Assembly (NCBI RefSeq): GCF_000244975.1
Contig: NZ_CM001440.1
Span: 1,539,538 to 1,603,537, forward strand
Length of the DNA: 64,000 bases
Origin: Saccharomonospora cyanea NA-134
GTDB lineage: Bacteria > Actinomycetota > Actinomycetes > Mycobacteriales > Pseudonocardiaceae
Direction of reading: 5' to 3'
The notes under the pieces are model-generated. The model worked only from the letters and a program-made list of their open reading frames with translations, had not been told where the DNA came from and made no database searches. Of this stretch, positions 40,009-50,897 are shown in pieces; position 1 is the first letter of the stretch; the number at the start of each line of letters is the position of its first letter. The translations under genes and the position numbers were made by a program.

Positions 40009-40785
40009 ATGAACGGCACCATCCGGTCGCGGCGGCGTGCGTTGATCCGCGACCGGGTGCGCGCCGACGGCTTCGTCAGGGCGTCCGTGCTCGCGGAGGA
40101 GTTCGGTGTCAGCGTGATGACGATCCACCGCGATCTCGACGCCCTCCAGGCGCAGGGCTGGCTCGCCCGGGTGCGCGGCGGCGCGACCTCCGTGCCCTCG
40201 GAGACGTTCCACGGCGACATCGCCCAGCGCAGGACCACGATGGCGCAGGCCAAGCGTGCACTCGCCCGCGCGGCGCTCGAGCGGGTCCGGCCCGGCGACA
40301 CCGTGATGCTCGACGAGAGCACGACGTGCCTGCACCTGGCCGAGCGCCTCGTCGAACGCGCCCCGCTGACCGTGATCACCTACTTCCAGCCGGTGGTGAC
40401 GATGCTCGCCGGTGTCCCGGGTGTCACGCTCATCGCCCTCGGCGGGGAGTACTTCCCGGCCTACGACGCGTTCCTCGGGCTCTACACCGCCGAAGGCGTG
40501 GCCAAGATCAGGGCCGACACTCTCTTCATGTCCACCACGGCCGTCGCGGCCAACCGCTGCTACCACCACTCGCAGGCCACGGTGCAGGTCAAGCGCGCGA
40601 TGCTGGCCTCGGCGTCCCGGTCGGTGCTGATGGTCGACCACACGAAGTTCACCCGCGACGGCCTCTACGCGCTCGCGCCGCTGGCCGACTTCGACCTCGT
40701 GCTGGCCGACGACGGGCTTCCCGTGGCCGAGCAACGCCGCGTCCGGGACAGCGGCGCCACACTGAGGGTGGTCGCCACGCGGTAG
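40009..40785 (+). CDS. DeoR family transcriptional regulator
   Basis: 258 residues from ATG 40009 behind GGGGAGCGG. DeoR helix-turn-helix about 20-50 (ASVLAEEFGVSVMTIHRDLDALQ), then the DeoRC sugar-phosphate sensor domain (GDTVMLDESTTCLHLAERL; LMVDHTKFTRDGLYALAPL). DeoR proteins respond to phosphorylated sugars, which suits the divergent FGGY kinase operon. A start at 39937 would add 24 unsupported residues. Confidence 0.87.
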   Translation: MNGTIRSRRRALIRDRVRADGFVRASVLAEEFGVSVMTIHRDLDALQAQGWLARVRGGATSVPSETFHGDIAQRRTTMAQAKRALARAALERVRPGDTVMLDESTTCLHLAERLVERAPLTVITYFQPVVTMLAGVPGVTLIALGGEYFPAYDAFLGLYTAEGVAKIRADTLFMSTTAVAANRCYHHSQATVQVKRAMLASASRSVLMVDHTKFTRDGLYALAPLADFDLVLADDGLPVAEQRRVRDSGATLRVVATR

Positions 40786-40903
40786 CCGGTCGGCGGTCTT
40801 GGTCACGTTCGCCGCGCGTGGTGGACTGGCCCCGTTCCGGTCGGTACGGTCTGTAACTCGACAACCGAAACACCCAACCGGATATCGCGGCCGATCGAGC
40901 CGG

Positions 40904-41090
40904 AGCGGGAGAGTCCCCGTGCTGTCGGCGGGGCACCGAAGGAGTAAACGCCCCACAATCTCTCAGGTCCACCCACCGCTTCGGCGAGGCCACTCTGGAG
41001 AGCAGGCACCACGTGTGCCTCACCCAAGGTGTAAGCCGTGCGTTCGCGCGGTGAAACTCTCAGGTGCCCATGACAGAGGGGGAGTTCCAG
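40904..41090 (+). promoter_or_regulatory. Tandem glycine riboswitch
   Basis: Two aptamers. The first has GAGCGGGAGAGTCC, GCACCGAAGGAGTAAACGC and AATCTCTCAGG (to about 40970). The second has ACTCTGGAGAG, CACCCAAGGTGTAAGC and GAAACTCTCAGG, ending ATGACAGAGGGGGA. These are the conserved cores of the glycine riboswitch, with the usual tandem arrangement. It ends about 43 nt before gcvP, so glycine should switch on the cleavage operon. The whole gene-free stretch 40786-41132 is this element plus about 118 nt upstream in which I see no clear promoter. Confidence 0.93.
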
Positions 41091-41132
41091 CACAGGGCGG
41101 GTAGTCCTGTGGTACTGCGAGAAGGAGCTCCC

Positions 41133-44015
41133 ATGTCCCCCTCAACCTCGCCGTTCGTCTCCCGGCACGTCGGCCCAGGGCCGTCCGAGCGGGCCAAGAT
41201 GGTGGCCGAGTGTGGCTTCGGCAGTCTCGACGCGCTGGTCGCGGCCGCTGTGCCGAGCGCGATCCGCACCGAGGGCGAGCTGCGGCTGCCCGCGCCCGCG
41301 TCGGAGGAACAGGCCATCGCGGAGCTGCGTGAGCTGGCGCGGCGCAACCGGCCGATGACCCAGATGATCGGCCTCGGCTACCACGACACCGTCACCCCCG
41401 CCGTCATCCGCCGCAACGTGCTGGAGAACCCCGCCTGGTACACGGCCTACACGCCGTACCAGCCGGAGATCTCGCAGGGACGGCTGGAGGCGCTGCTCAA
41501 CTTCCAGACCATGGTCTCCGACCTCACGGGCCTGGCCACCGCGAACGCGTCGTTGCTCGACGAGGGCACGGCCGTGGCCGAGGCCGTGATGCTGATGAAG
41601 CGTGCGTCGAAGTCGAAGTCGCACACCGTGGTGGTCGACGCCGAGTGCCTGCCACAGACCGTCGCGGTGGTGCGCACCCGCGCGCAGGCGGTGGGGGTCG
41701 AGGTCGACGTCCGCGACCTGTCGCAGGGACTGCCCGAGGAGTTCTTCGGCGTCGTCGTGCAGTACCCGGGGGCCTCCGGTGTGCTGCGCGCACCGGACTT
41801 CTACCGCGAGATCGGCGAGGCGGCCAAGCAGGCCAAGGCGCTCTACTGCGTGGCCGCCGACCTGCTCGCCCTCACCCTTCTCGCGGCCCCGGGCGAGTTC
41901 GGGGCCGACCTCGCGGCGGGCACCACGCAACGCTTCGGCGTCCCGCTCGGCTACGGCGGACCACACGCCGGGTACCTCGCGGTCCGTTCGGGGCTGGAGC
42001 GGTCGCTGCCCGGCAGGCTCGTCGGGGTTTCGATCGACGCCGCCGGCGCGCCCGCCTACCGGCTGGCGTTGCAGACGCGGGAGCAGCACATCCGGCGCGA
42101 GAAGGCCACGAGCAACATCTGCACCGCCCAGGTGCTGCTGGCCGTGATGGCGTCGATGTACGCCGTCTACCACGGCCCCGACGGGCTGCGGCGGATCGCC
42201 GAGCGGGTGCACGGGCACGCCGTCGCGCTGGCGGACGCGCTGCGCGCGGGCGGCGTCGAGGTGGTGCACGACCGCTTCTTCGACACCGTGCTCGCCCGCG
42301 TGCCGGGCCGTGCGGAGGCGGTGCTGGCCGCCGCCCGAGAGGCGGGCGTGAACCTCGGTGGCGTCGACGCCGACCACGTGCGCGTGGCGTGCGACGAGGT
42401 CACCACCCCCGAGGTGCTGGCCGCGGTGCTCGGCGCGTTCGGCGTCGAGGGGGCACCGGAGCTGGGGGCTGCGGCGTCCTCGGCGGGATCGGCGTCCTCG
42501 ACACTGCCCGAGGGCCTGCGGCGCACCAGCGACTACCTCACACACGAGGTGTTCCACTCCTACCGGTCGGAGACCGCGATGCTGCGCTACCTTCGCAGGC
42601 TCGCCGACTCCGACTACGCCCTCGACCGCGGCATGATCCCGCTCGGTTCGTGCACGATGAAGCTCAACGCCACCACCGAGATGGAGCCGATCACGTGGCC
42701 GGAGTTCGCGAACATCCACCCGTTCGCGCCCGCCGAGGACTCCGAGGGCTACCGCGAGCTCGTCGGGCAGCTCTCCCGGTGGCTGGCCGAGGTCACCGGC
42801 TACGACAGCGTGTCCCTGCAGCCCAACGCCGGTAGCCAGGGTGAGCTCGCCGGGCTGCTGGCCATCCGGGCCTACCACCGGGCGAACGGGCAACCCGAAC
42901 GGGACGTGTGCCTCATCCCGTCGTCGGCACACGGCACCAACGCGGCGTCCGCCGTGCTGGCCGGGATGCGCGTGGTCGTGGTCGCGTGCACGTCCGACGG
43001 TGACGTGGACCTCGACGACCTGCGCGCCAAGGTCGACGCCCACCGCGACACGCTCGCCGCGATCATGGTCACCTACCCGTCCACGCACGGCGTGTACGAG
43101 ACCGGCATCGGCGAGCTGGCCGAGATCGTGCACGAGGCGGGCGGCCAGGTCTACGTCGACGGTGCCAACCTCAACGCGTTGCTGGGGCTGGCCAAACCGG
43201 GAGAGTTCGGCGGTGACGTCTCGCACCTGAACCTGCACAAGACGTTCTGCATCCCGCACGGCGGCGGTGGGCCGGGCGTCGGTCCCGTGGCGGTGCGCGC
43301 CCACCTCGCCCCGTACCTGCCGAACCACCCGCTGACACCCGAGGCGGGCCCCGAGACGGGCGTCGGACCGATCTCGGCGGCGCCGTTCGGCTCGGCGTCG
43401 ATCCTGCCGATCTCCTGGGCCTACGTGCGCATGATGGGCGCGCGGGGACTCACCGAGGCCACCAAGGTCGCCGTGTTGAACGCCAACTACGTGGCCGCGC
43501 GGCTGGCCCCCCACTACCCGGTGCTCTACACCGGTCAGAACGGGCTCGTCGCCCACGAGTGCATCCTCGACCTGCGCGGCCTCACCAAGCAGACCGGCGT
43601 CACGGTCGACGACGTCGCCAAGCGGCTCATCGACTACGGCTTCCACGCGCCGACGATGTCGTTCCCCGTGCCCGGCACGCTCATGGTGGAGCCCACCGAG
43701 AGCGAGGACCTCGCCGAGCTCGACCGGTTCTGCGAGGCGATGATCGCCATCCGCCACGAGATCGACCAGGTCGCGGACGGTGTCTGGCCCGTCGAGGCCA
43801 GCCCCCTGCGCAACGCACCGCACACGGTCGAACAGCTCGCCGGGGACTGGACCCTGCCCTACGACCGGCGCACCGCCGTCTACCCGGGCCGTACGTCGCC
43901 GAAGGGCAAGTACTTCTCGCCGGTGCGGCGTATCGAAGGTGCCTACGGCGACCGCAATCTCGTCTGCTCCTGCCCGCCCGTCTCCTCCTACGAAAGCGCA
44001 GGTTCCGCGTCGTGA
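41133..44015 (+). CDS. gcvP: Glycine dehydrogenase (aminomethyl-transferring), P-protein
   Basis: 960 residues, the fused (alpha plus beta in one chain) form. Start ATG 41133 behind GAAGGAG; the frame opens earlier, inside the riboswitch. N-terminus [17 protein letters not shown] is typical. PLP is held by Lys703 in [16 protein letters not shown]. Decarboxylates glycine and passes the aminomethyl group to lipoyl-GcvH. First gene of a riboswitch-controlled gcvP-gcvT-gcvH-glyA operon; the stop overlaps gcvT (GTGA). Confidence 0.96.
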   Translation: MSPSTSPFVSRHVGPGPSERAKMVAECGFGSLDALVAAAVPSAIRTEGELRLPAPASEEQAIAELRELARRNRPMTQMIGLGYHDTVTPAVIRRNVLENPAWYTAYTPYQPEISQGRLEALLNFQTMVSDLTGLATANASLLDEGTAVAEAVMLMKRASKSKSHTVVVDAECLPQTVAVVRTRAQAVGVEVDVRDLSQGLPEEFFGVVVQYPGASGVLRAPDFYREIGEAAKQAKALYCVAADLLALTLLAAPGEFGADLAAGTTQRFGVPLGYGGPHAGYLAVRSGLERSLPGRLVGVSIDAAGAPAYRLALQTREQHIRREKATSNICTAQVLLAVMASMYAVYHGPDGLRRIAERVHGHAVALADALRAGGVEVVHDRFFDTVLARVPGRAEAVLAAAREAGVNLGGVDADHVRVACDEVTTPEVLAAVLGAFGVEGAPELGAAASSAGSASSTLPEGLRRTSDYLTHEVFHSYRSETAMLRYLRRLADSDYALDRGMIPLGSCTMKLNATTEMEPITWPEFANIHPFAPAEDSEGYRELVGQLSRWLAEVTGYDSVSLQPNAGSQGELAGLLAIRAYHRANGQPERDVCLIPSSAHGTNAASAVLAGMRVVVVACTSDGDVDLDDLRAKVDAHRDTLAAIMVTYPSTHGVYETGIGELAEIVHEAGGQVYVDGANLNALLGLAKPGEFGGDVSHLNLHKTFCIPHGGGGPGVGPVAVRAHLAPYLPNHPLTPEAGPETGVGPISAAPFGSASILPISWAYVRMMGARGLTEATKVAVLNANYVAARLAPHYPVLYTGQNGLVAHECILDLRGLTKQTGVTVDDVAKRLIDYGFHAPTMSFPVPGTLMVEPTESEDLAELDRFCEAMIAIRHEIDQVADGVWPVEASPLRNAPHTVEQLAGDWTLPYDRRTAVYPGRTSPKGKYFSPVRRIEGAYGDRNLVCSCPPVSSYESAGSAS

Positions 44016-45148
44016 CAGCCACGCCACTGACCACCCCACTCCACGACGTGCACGTCGAACTCGGCGCGTCGTTCACCGAGTTCGCGGGCTGGTCGATGCC
44101 CGTCCGGTACTCCAGCGAACTGGCCGAGCACCGCGCCGTGCGTGAGGCGGCCGGGCAGTTCGACCTCTCCCACATGGGCGAGATCGAGGTGACCGGTGCC
44201 GACGCCGCCCGCGCGCTGGACTACGCGCTGATCGGCAACCTGTCGGGCGTGAAGGTCGGGCGGGCGCGCTACACCATGCTGTGCGACACCGACGGCGGGG
44301 TGCTGGACGACCTCGTCGTCTACCGCCTGGCCGAGGACCGCTACCTCGTGGTCGCCAACGCGGGCAACGCCGCGCTCGTGGCTGGCGCCCTGCGGGAGCG
44401 GAGCGAGAAGTTCGACGCGACGGTCACCGACGTGGGCGAGCGCACCGCGCTCATCGCCGTGCAGGGCCCCGCGTCGGCGGCGATCGTGGCCCAGGCGACG
44501 GGCGTCGACCTCGACTCGCTGCGCTACTACGCGAGCATGCCCGCCTCCGTCGACGGCCACGAGGTGCTGCTCGCGCGCACCGGCTACACGGGGGAGGACG
44601 GCTTCGAGCTGTTCGTCGACGTCGGCACTGACACCGGCACTGACACCGGCACCGACACCGGCGCCGCCGTCGCCACCTGGAGGCGCCTCGCCGAGATCGG
44701 TGCCTCCCACGGTCTGCTGCCCGCGGGCCTCGCCTGCCGGGACACGCTGCGGTTGGAGGCGGGGATGCCGCTGTACGGCAACGAGCTGACGGCCGCGCGC
44801 ACGCCGTTCCACGCGAACCTGGGGCGGGTCGTGAAGTTCGACAAGCCCGGCGACTTCGTGGGCCGCGCCGCCCTGGAACGGGCCGGCGACCCCGACGTCG
44901 TGCTCGTCGGCCTGCGTGGTGAGGGACGCCGTGCCCCGCGCCACGGCTACCGCGTGCTCGACGGCGACCGTGAGGTCGGCGAGATCACCAGCGGCGCCCT
45001 GTCGCCCACACTCGGCTACCCGATCGCGATGGCGTACGTCACGCCGGAGGTCGCCGAGCCCGGAACCACCCTGTCGGTCGACATCCGGGGCCGCAAGGCT
45101 CCGGTCGATGTCGTGTCCCTGCCCTTCTACCAGCGAACGAAAGGCTGA
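44012..45148 (+). CDS. gcvT: Glycine cleavage T-protein (aminomethyltransferase)
   Basis: 378 residues from GTG 44012. Folate-binding GCV_T domain: [17 protein letters not shown] at the start, [15 protein letters not shown], and the C-terminal beta-barrel ([19 protein letters not shown]). Transfers the methylene group to tetrahydrofolate and releases ammonia. A run of Gly-Thr-Asp-Thr repeats at residues about 205-216, encoded by three 12-nt units, is inserted after FELFVDVG. It probably makes a flexible loop. Confidence 0.94.
   Translation: MTATPLTTPLHDVHVELGASFTEFAGWSMPVRYSSELAEHRAVREAAGQFDLSHMGEIEVTGADAARALDYALIGNLSGVKVGRARYTMLCDTDGGVLDDLVVYRLAEDRYLVVANAGNAALVAGALRERSEKFDATVTDVGERTALIAVQGPASAAIVAQATGVDLDSLRYYASMPASVDGHEVLLARTGYTGEDGFELFVDVGTDTGTDTGTDTGAAVATWRRLAEIGASHGLLPAGLACRDTLRLEAGMPLYGNELTAARTPFHANLGRVVKFDKPGDFVGRAALERAGDPDVVLVGLRGEGRRAPRHGYRVLDGDREVGEITSGALSPTLGYPIAMAYVTPEVAEPGTTLSVDIRGRKAPVDVVSLPFYQRTKG
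44624..44659 (+). repeat. 12-nt in-frame microsatellite inside gcvT
   Basis: GGCACTGACACC, GGCACTGACACC, GGCACCGACACC: three units, two identical. Length changes would keep the frame. Confidence 0.8.
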
Positions 45149-45153
45149 CTCCG

Positions 45154-45534
45154 TTGACGAACATTCCGCAGGACCTCCGTTACAGCCGCGAGCACGAATG
45201 GATCCGCACGGGAAGTGACGGGGTCGTGACGGTCGGCGTCACCGCGTTCGCCGCCGAGTCGCTGGGTGACGTGGTCTTTGTCCAGCTTCCCGAGGCGGGT
45301 AGTACCGTCACAGCGGGTGAGGTGTGCGGCGAGATCGAGTCGACCAAGTCCGTCAGCGAGCTGTACGCACCGGTGACCGGTGAGGTCGTCGAGGTCAACG
45401 AGTCCGTCGCGGACTCGCCCGAGACCGTCAACGCCGACCCCTACGACGCGGGCTGGCTGTTCACGGTCCGCGCCGAGTCGGTGCCGGAGCTGCTCGACGC
45501 CGACGCCTACGCCGCGCTGATTCAGGAGGGCTGA
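45154..45534 (+). CDS. gcvH: Glycine cleavage H-protein
   Basis: 126 residues from TTG 45154, 5 nt after gcvT. Lipoyl domain with Lys65 in [18 protein letters not shown], the lipoylation site. Carries the aminomethyl group between GcvP and GcvT. N-terminus [11 protein letters not shown] is standard. The rare TTG start may tune its level. Confidence 0.94.
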   Translation: MTNIPQDLRYSREHEWIRTGSDGVVTVGVTAFAAESLGDVVFVQLPEAGSTVTAGEVCGEIESTKSVSELYAPVTGEVVEVNESVADSPETVNADPYDAGWLFTVRAESVPELLDADAYAALIQEG

Positions 45535-45535
45535 C

Positions 45536-46807
<1,272 letters not shown>

Positions 46808-46818
46808 CCCTCCCCGGC

Positions 46819-46860
46819 GTGTCCGCAGGTTGTGCACGCGTGTCCGCAGTTCGTGGACAC
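46819..46860 (+). repeat. Tandem 21-bp 3'-end repeat, group C1 (2 units)
   Basis: Units 46819-46839 and 46840-46860, starting 11 nt after the glyA stop in glyA's sense. The second ends in GGACAC, so GGCGTGTCC (from 46817) and GGACACGCC (to 46863) form a 9-bp inverted repeat that could act as a terminator. Confidence 0.85.
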
Positions 46861-46885
46861 GCCGGGAGGCGGGCCAGGCGTTGTG

Positions 46886-46927
46886 CCGTACCGGAAGTGC
46901 GGACACGCGTACGTGAGGTGCGGACAC
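46886..46927 (-). repeat. Tandem 21-bp 3'-end repeat, group C2 (2 units)
   Basis: Minus-strand units 46907-46927 and 46886-46906, starting 4 nt after the O-methyltransferase stop. The stop runs directly into the preceding motif (TGACATC then GTGTCCGC). It faces group C1 from the convergent glyA gene. Confidence 0.85.
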
Positions 46928-46931
46928 GATG

Positions 46932-47594
46932 TCAGGAGGTGACAAGGGCCACGGCGAGTCCGTCGTAGCCCTTCACCCCCACTGTCTGAAGCGCGGTGGC
47001 GTCGAGGCGAGGTTCGCTGCGCAGCAGCTCGATCGCCTCGCGGGTACCGCGCACCGACGGGTCGTCGCTGTCGGCGTCGACCACCCGGCCGCGGCGCACG
47101 ACGTTGTCCACGACGATGACGCCGCCCGGCCTTCCGAGTTCCAGCGCCCAACGGACGTAGTTCGCGTTGTTGGCCTTGTCCGCGTCGATGAACGCCAGGT
47201 CGAACGGCGTGTTCGCGTCGAGTGTGGGCAGGATGTCGAGCGCCTGCCCGACGCGGACCTCCACCCGGTCGGCCAGCCCGGCGCGCTCGATGTTGGAGCG
47301 GGCGACGTCGGCATGGGCGGGGTCTGCCTCGATCGTCACGAGCCGCCCGTCGGCCGGTAGCGCACGCGCGAGCCAGATGGTGGAGTAGCCGCCCAGCGTG
47401 CCGATCTCCAGGATGCGGCGGGCGCCGACCATGCGGGCGAGGAGTTGCAGCAGCTTGCCCTGGTTGGCCGCCACGGCGATGTCCGGCAGCCCCGCTTCGG
47501 CGCATGCCCGCATCGTGGCGTCGAGTGCGTCGTCGTGTGGTGCGAGGTGCTGGTCGAAGTAGGAGTCCACGGCGGTCCACCGGTCTTGGTCCAT
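46932..47594 (-). CDS. SAM-dependent O-methyltransferase
   Basis: 220 residues of the O-methyltransferase family 3 (catechol/caffeoyl-CoA type). Motif I LEIGTLGGYSTIWLARAL, metal-binding FIDADKANNANYVRWALEL and VIVVDNVVRRGRVVD. Divalent-metal-dependent methylation of a catechol-like hydroxyl is likely; the substrate is unknown. Separated from the upstream reverse gene by the group D repeats. Confidence 0.87.
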   Translation of the reverse strand: MDQDRWTAVDSYFDQHLAPHDDALDATMRACAEAGLPDIAVAANQGKLLQLLARMVGARRILEIGTLGGYSTIWLARALPADGRLVTIEADPAHADVARSNIERAGLADRVEVRVGQALDILPTLDANTPFDLAFIDADKANNANYVRWALELGRPGGVIVVDNVVRRGRVVDADSDDPSVRGTREAIELLRSEPRLDATALQTVGVKGYDGLAVALVTS

Positions 47595-47612
47595 GACGTG
47601 AGACTAGCCGCC

Positions 47613-47675
47613 GCGTACGGGAATCGCGGACACTCGTACGTCAGGTGCGGACACGCGTGCGCAGACTGCGGACAC
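47613..47675 (-). repeat. Tandem 21-bp 3'-end repeat, group D (3 units)
   Basis: Minus-strand units 47655-47675, 47634-47654 and 47613-47633, contiguous. They start 8 nt after the stop of the 73-residue gene, preceded by GACATC as in group A. The third unit differs by one base from group B. Confidence 0.85.
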
Positions 47676-47683
47676 GATGTCGG

Positions 47684-47905
47684 TCAGTCGTCCGGGGCGT
47701 CCTCGTCCTCGGGGATGTCGTCGACCTGCATGACCGCCTCGCGCAGAGCCGCTCTCAGCCTGCCCACGTCCAGGGACGTCAGTACGGCAGCTTCGCCGGG
47801 GGGCGCGACGAGCACCACCCGGCCCGCGTTCACGAACACGGTCAACTCCCGGCGTCGCCCGGCCAGATCACGGCAGGCGACGGTCCACTCGTCTCGCGAA
47901 CTCAT
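47684..47905 (-). CDS. Small hypothetical protein
   Basis: 73 residues from ATG 47905 behind GGGGGGAG (an upstream start at 47947 lacks a site). WTVACRDLAGRRRELTVFVNAGRVVLVAPPGEAA is beta-rich, followed by a helix and an acidic end. Soluble; resembles small actinobacterial proteins of unknown role. It lies 45 nt downstream of the MFS start region, reading the opposite way to nothing nearby; its own promoter is not clear. Confidence 0.65.
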   Translation of the reverse strand: MSSRDEWTVACRDLAGRRRELTVFVNAGRVVLVAPPGEAAVLTSLDVGRLRAALREAVMQVDDIPEDEDAPDD

Positions 47906-47950
47906 CCAGCTCCCCCCTTCGTCCACCCGGGGAAACTGTAGCCGCAAACA

Positions 47951-49225
47951 TCACTTCTGGTGATCGATTCGACCGATTTCACCGGAGGTCGCCGCGCGCG
48001 TGAGCAGAGCGAAGACCAGCAGCGCCGCCGCGGCCGCCGTCGCCATCACGGTGGCCATCGCCAGCGCGGACCCACCGAACAGCCCGACGACCGGTGACGT
48101 CCCGCCACCGACGAGGAACTGCACCAGTCCCAGCAGCGCCGACGCCGAGCCGGCCGTGTGGGGGTGGTCGGCCAGGGCGAGGGTGGTGGCGTTCGGGCCC
48201 ACCATGCCGACCGACGACACGGTGACGAACAGCGGCGTGAGCAGCAGCGGTAACGGCGCTTCGACCGCCGCCGCCACCACGACGCCGAGCCCGCCGGTCA
48301 ACGCACTCGTCAACCCCGTCCACAGCAGTGTCCTCGGGGTGAAGCGGCCCACCAGCCTGCCGTTGACCTGCCCCACGAGCACGAGACCGACACCGTTGAC
48401 CGCGAACACGAGGCCGTACTCGGACGGGGAGAGGCCGTAGGTGTGTTGCAGGACGAAGCTCGACCCCGAGATGTAGGCGAACATCGCCGAGAAGGCCAGC
48501 CCGACGGTGAGCGCGTACCCGGTGAAGACGCGGTCGCGCAACAGCGCGGCGTAGGTGCGGGCGATGCGGCCGGGGTGAGCGGAACGCCGGTTGTGCCGGG
48601 GCAGGGTCTCCGGCAGCGCGAGCGCGGCGACCACGAGCAGGACGACGCCGAACACGGTGAGGGAGACGAAGATCCCCCGCCAGGACGTCCACCGCAGCAG
48701 TTGACCGCCGATCAGCGGCGCGAGCACTGGGGCGACGCCGGTCACGAGCATGAGCGTGGAGAAGAACCGTGCCATCGCCACACCCGAGTACAGGTCGCGC
48801 ACCGCGGCCCTGGCGATCACCATGCCGGTGGCAGCACCCAGCGCCTGCACCGCCCTCGCCGCGATCAGGGCCGGAACGGAGGGACTGAGCGCGGCCACCG
48901 CGGACGCCACCGCGAAGACCACCACGCCCGCGAGCATCGGCCTGCGCCTGCCGAACGCGTCGGACAGCGGCCCGGCGACGAGCTGGCCGACACCGAGTCC
49001 GACGAGGAACACGGCAAGGGTGAGCTGCAACTGGGTGTCGGTGGAGTGCAACTCACGCGCCATCACGGGCAGGGCGGGCAGGTACATGTCGATGGACAGC
49101 GGTCCGAACGCCGTGAGGCCGCCGAGAAGCAGCGCGTAGCGGGCGGTGCGATGGGGCCGGGTGGCCGATGCCGTGGATGCCGTGGATGCCGTAGCCGGTG
49201 CGGTTCCTGCCACGCTCGTGGCCAC
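47951..49225 (-). CDS. MFS drug exporter, Bcr/CflA family
   Basis: 424 residues from GTG 49225, with AGGAGG 6 nt upstream. Twelve membrane helices. GPLSIDMYLPALPVMAREL in helix 1 and the motif A loop GPLSDAFGRRRPML mark the Bcr/CflA subfamily, which exports bicyclomycin, sulfonamides and other small molecules by proton antiport. The N-terminal tail has a Thr-Ala-Ser repeat from three 9-nt units (49167-49193). The palindrome at 49276 is its likely control site. Confidence 0.9.
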   Translation of the reverse strand: MATSVAGTAPATASTASTASATRPHRTARYALLLGGLTAFGPLSIDMYLPALPVMARELHSTDTQLQLTLAVFLVGLGVGQLVAGPLSDAFGRRRPMLAGVVVFAVASAVAALSPSVPALIAARAVQALGAATGMVIARAAVRDLYSGVAMARFFSTLMLVTGVAPVLAPLIGGQLLRWTSWRGIFVSLTVFGVVLLVVAALALPETLPRHNRRSAHPGRIARTYAALLRDRVFTGYALTVGLAFSAMFAYISGSSFVLQHTYGLSPSEYGLVFAVNGVGLVLVGQVNGRLVGRFTPRTLLWTGLTSALTGGLGVVVAAAVEAPLPLLLTPLFVTVSSVGMVGPNATTLALADHPHTAGSASALLGLVQFLVGGGTSPVVGLFGGSALAMATVMATAAAAALLVFALLTRAATSGEIGRIDHQK

Positions 49226-49275
49226 CTGACCTCCTGTGTTGCGTCGTGGTCTCTGGTCTCGACCACGCACAACCG

Positions 49276-49290
49276 CTTAGGGACCCTAAG
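49276..49290. promoter_or_regulatory. Operator-like palindrome upstream of the MFS exporter
   Basis: CTTAGGG, one base, CCCTAAG: a perfect 15-bp dyad 51 nt upstream of the GTG start. TTAGG-type dyads are common for MarR family repressors of efflux pumps. No MarR gene is in the window. Confidence 0.45.
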
Positions 49291-49457
49291 TGTTCCGCGG
49301 CAGATGTGATGTTGTCGAGTTCCGGGCGAATCGGGACAAGGCGGTCAGTGCGTCGACGCCGGTGCGGCGGGTCCGGCGACAACGGGTGGGGCACTCCCGC
49401 CCCCGGGCTGTCCGCGCCGTCCACGGTCGGCGGTGTGTCGCGTACCGGCGCCCGTGG

Positions 49458-49745
<288 letters not shown>

Positions 49746-49874
49746 TCACTTTCTGCGTGATGCGTGGCGGGCGTCCAGCACGGCACGGTCCGCACCGCCC
49801 GCCCAGAAGTCGGCGAGGACGATGCCGGGGATCGTCGGCATGAAGTCCTCATCGGTGAGGTCGAATGTGGCCAT
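49746..49874 (-). pseudogene. Truncated thioredoxin remnant
   Basis: A 42-codon frame whose first 25 residues, MATFDLTDEDFMPTI then GIVLADFWA, match the start of a thioredoxin up to the DFWA that normally precedes the WCGPC active site. After DFWA the sequence turns to GGADRAVLDARHASRRK and stops, with no CGPC. It therefore has no redox activity. It is in operon order between the TauE exporter and the repressor, whose possible GTG start follows its stop directly. Best read as the decayed head of a thioredoxin gene, perhaps kept because its translation leads into the repressor. Confidence 0.65.
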
Positions 49875-49914
49875 CTGGGTTCCGTCCCTTCCAACGGGGA
49901 AGGATGTCACGCCG

Positions 49915-50787
49915 CTACCGCGGTTGTGGGCGCGGCACGAGGGGGCAGCGCACTGAGGTCAGGCGGCAGACGGCGACCAGGCAGGAGAGCACCGTCGCGG
50001 CGACCACGACCACGAGACCGGCCGGGGACGGGAGCTCCTGGCTCAGCACGAAGACGCCCATGACGAGTACGAAGAAGCCGAAACCCTTCCTCAACGCCAC
50101 CTCCGGCACCCGGGAGGTCAGAAGCGTGCCGAGCAGCGATCCGACGACGGCCGCGGCGGTGACTCCGACGACCAGGGACCAGTCGAGGCTGACCGTGGTG
50201 AGGTAGCCGGCGAGGCCCGAGAAGGACTTCATCCCTATCACCACCAGCGAGGTACCCACCGCGACCGGCATGGACAGGCCGCCGAGCAGCACGAGCGCGG
50301 GGACGACGAGGAAGCCGCCACCGGCACCGACGAGTCCGGTGACAAGGCCGACGGCGAGCCCGTCGAGGATGACCCGTTTCAGTGGAAGCCCCTGCGGTCC
50401 TCCGCTGGCATCGGCGGTGGTTTTCTTCTTCCCCCGGATCATCGCCACGGCGGTGGCCACCATCATGACGGCGAAAGCGATCATCAGGACGGTGTCCGGA
50501 AGGTACCCGCCGGCAAGCCCTCCCGCGAAGGCGCCCACCATGCCCGCCGCTCCGAAGACGAGCCCGGTGCGCCAGCGGACGTTGCCCTTCCTGGCGTGCG
50601 CGACCGCGCTGATCAGTGAGGTCGTTCCCACCACGAACAGCGACGCGGCGATGGCTTCCTTGGCTCCCATGCCCGCGACATAGGTGAGTAGAGGGACGGT
50701 CAGGATGGAACCCCCGCCTCCGAGCAGCCCGAGCGAGAGGCCCACGGCCACGGCGAGAACCAGAACGATGATCAGGCCGGTCTCCAT
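49915..50787 (-). CDS. TauE/SafE-family sulfite or sulfur-compound exporter
   Basis: 290 residues, about eight membrane helices. The family repeat appears twice: LGLLGGGGSILTVPLLTYVAG near the N-terminus (split here by family convention) and GLVGAGGGFLVVPALVLL at about 160. SD GGGGAGGAAAG precedes the ATG. In persulfide-detoxification operons this family exports sulfite or thiosulfate made by the dioxygenase and rhodanese. Confidence 0.87.
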   Translation of the reverse strand: METGLIIVLVLAVAVGLSLGLLGGGGSILTVPLLTYVAGMGAKEAIAASLFVVGTTSLISAVAHARKGNVRWRTGLVFGAAGMVGAFAGGLAGGYLPDTVLMIAFAVMMVATAVAMIRGKKKTTADASGGPQGLPLKRVILDGLAVGLVTGLVGAGGGFLVVPALVLLGGLSMPVAVGTSLVVIGMKSFSGLAGYLTTVSLDWSLVVGVTAAAVVGSLLGTLLTSRVPEVALRKGFGFFVLVMGVFVLSQELPSPAGLVVVVAATVLSCLVAVCRLTSVRCPLVPRPQPR

Positions 50788-50897
50788 CTTTCCTCCCCGT
50801 TACGGTGCCCGGGTCCCGGTGACCCGCTCATCGGGATTGCCACGGCAGCCGTCTCGCCGCCTCGTCGGTGCCGGTGTCACACGGCATGGTGAACGCC

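Noticed and set aside
41142-44039. A 965-codon minus-strand frame opposite gcvP
   Set aside because: Antisense shadow of a complete P-protein gene; composition unlike a protein.
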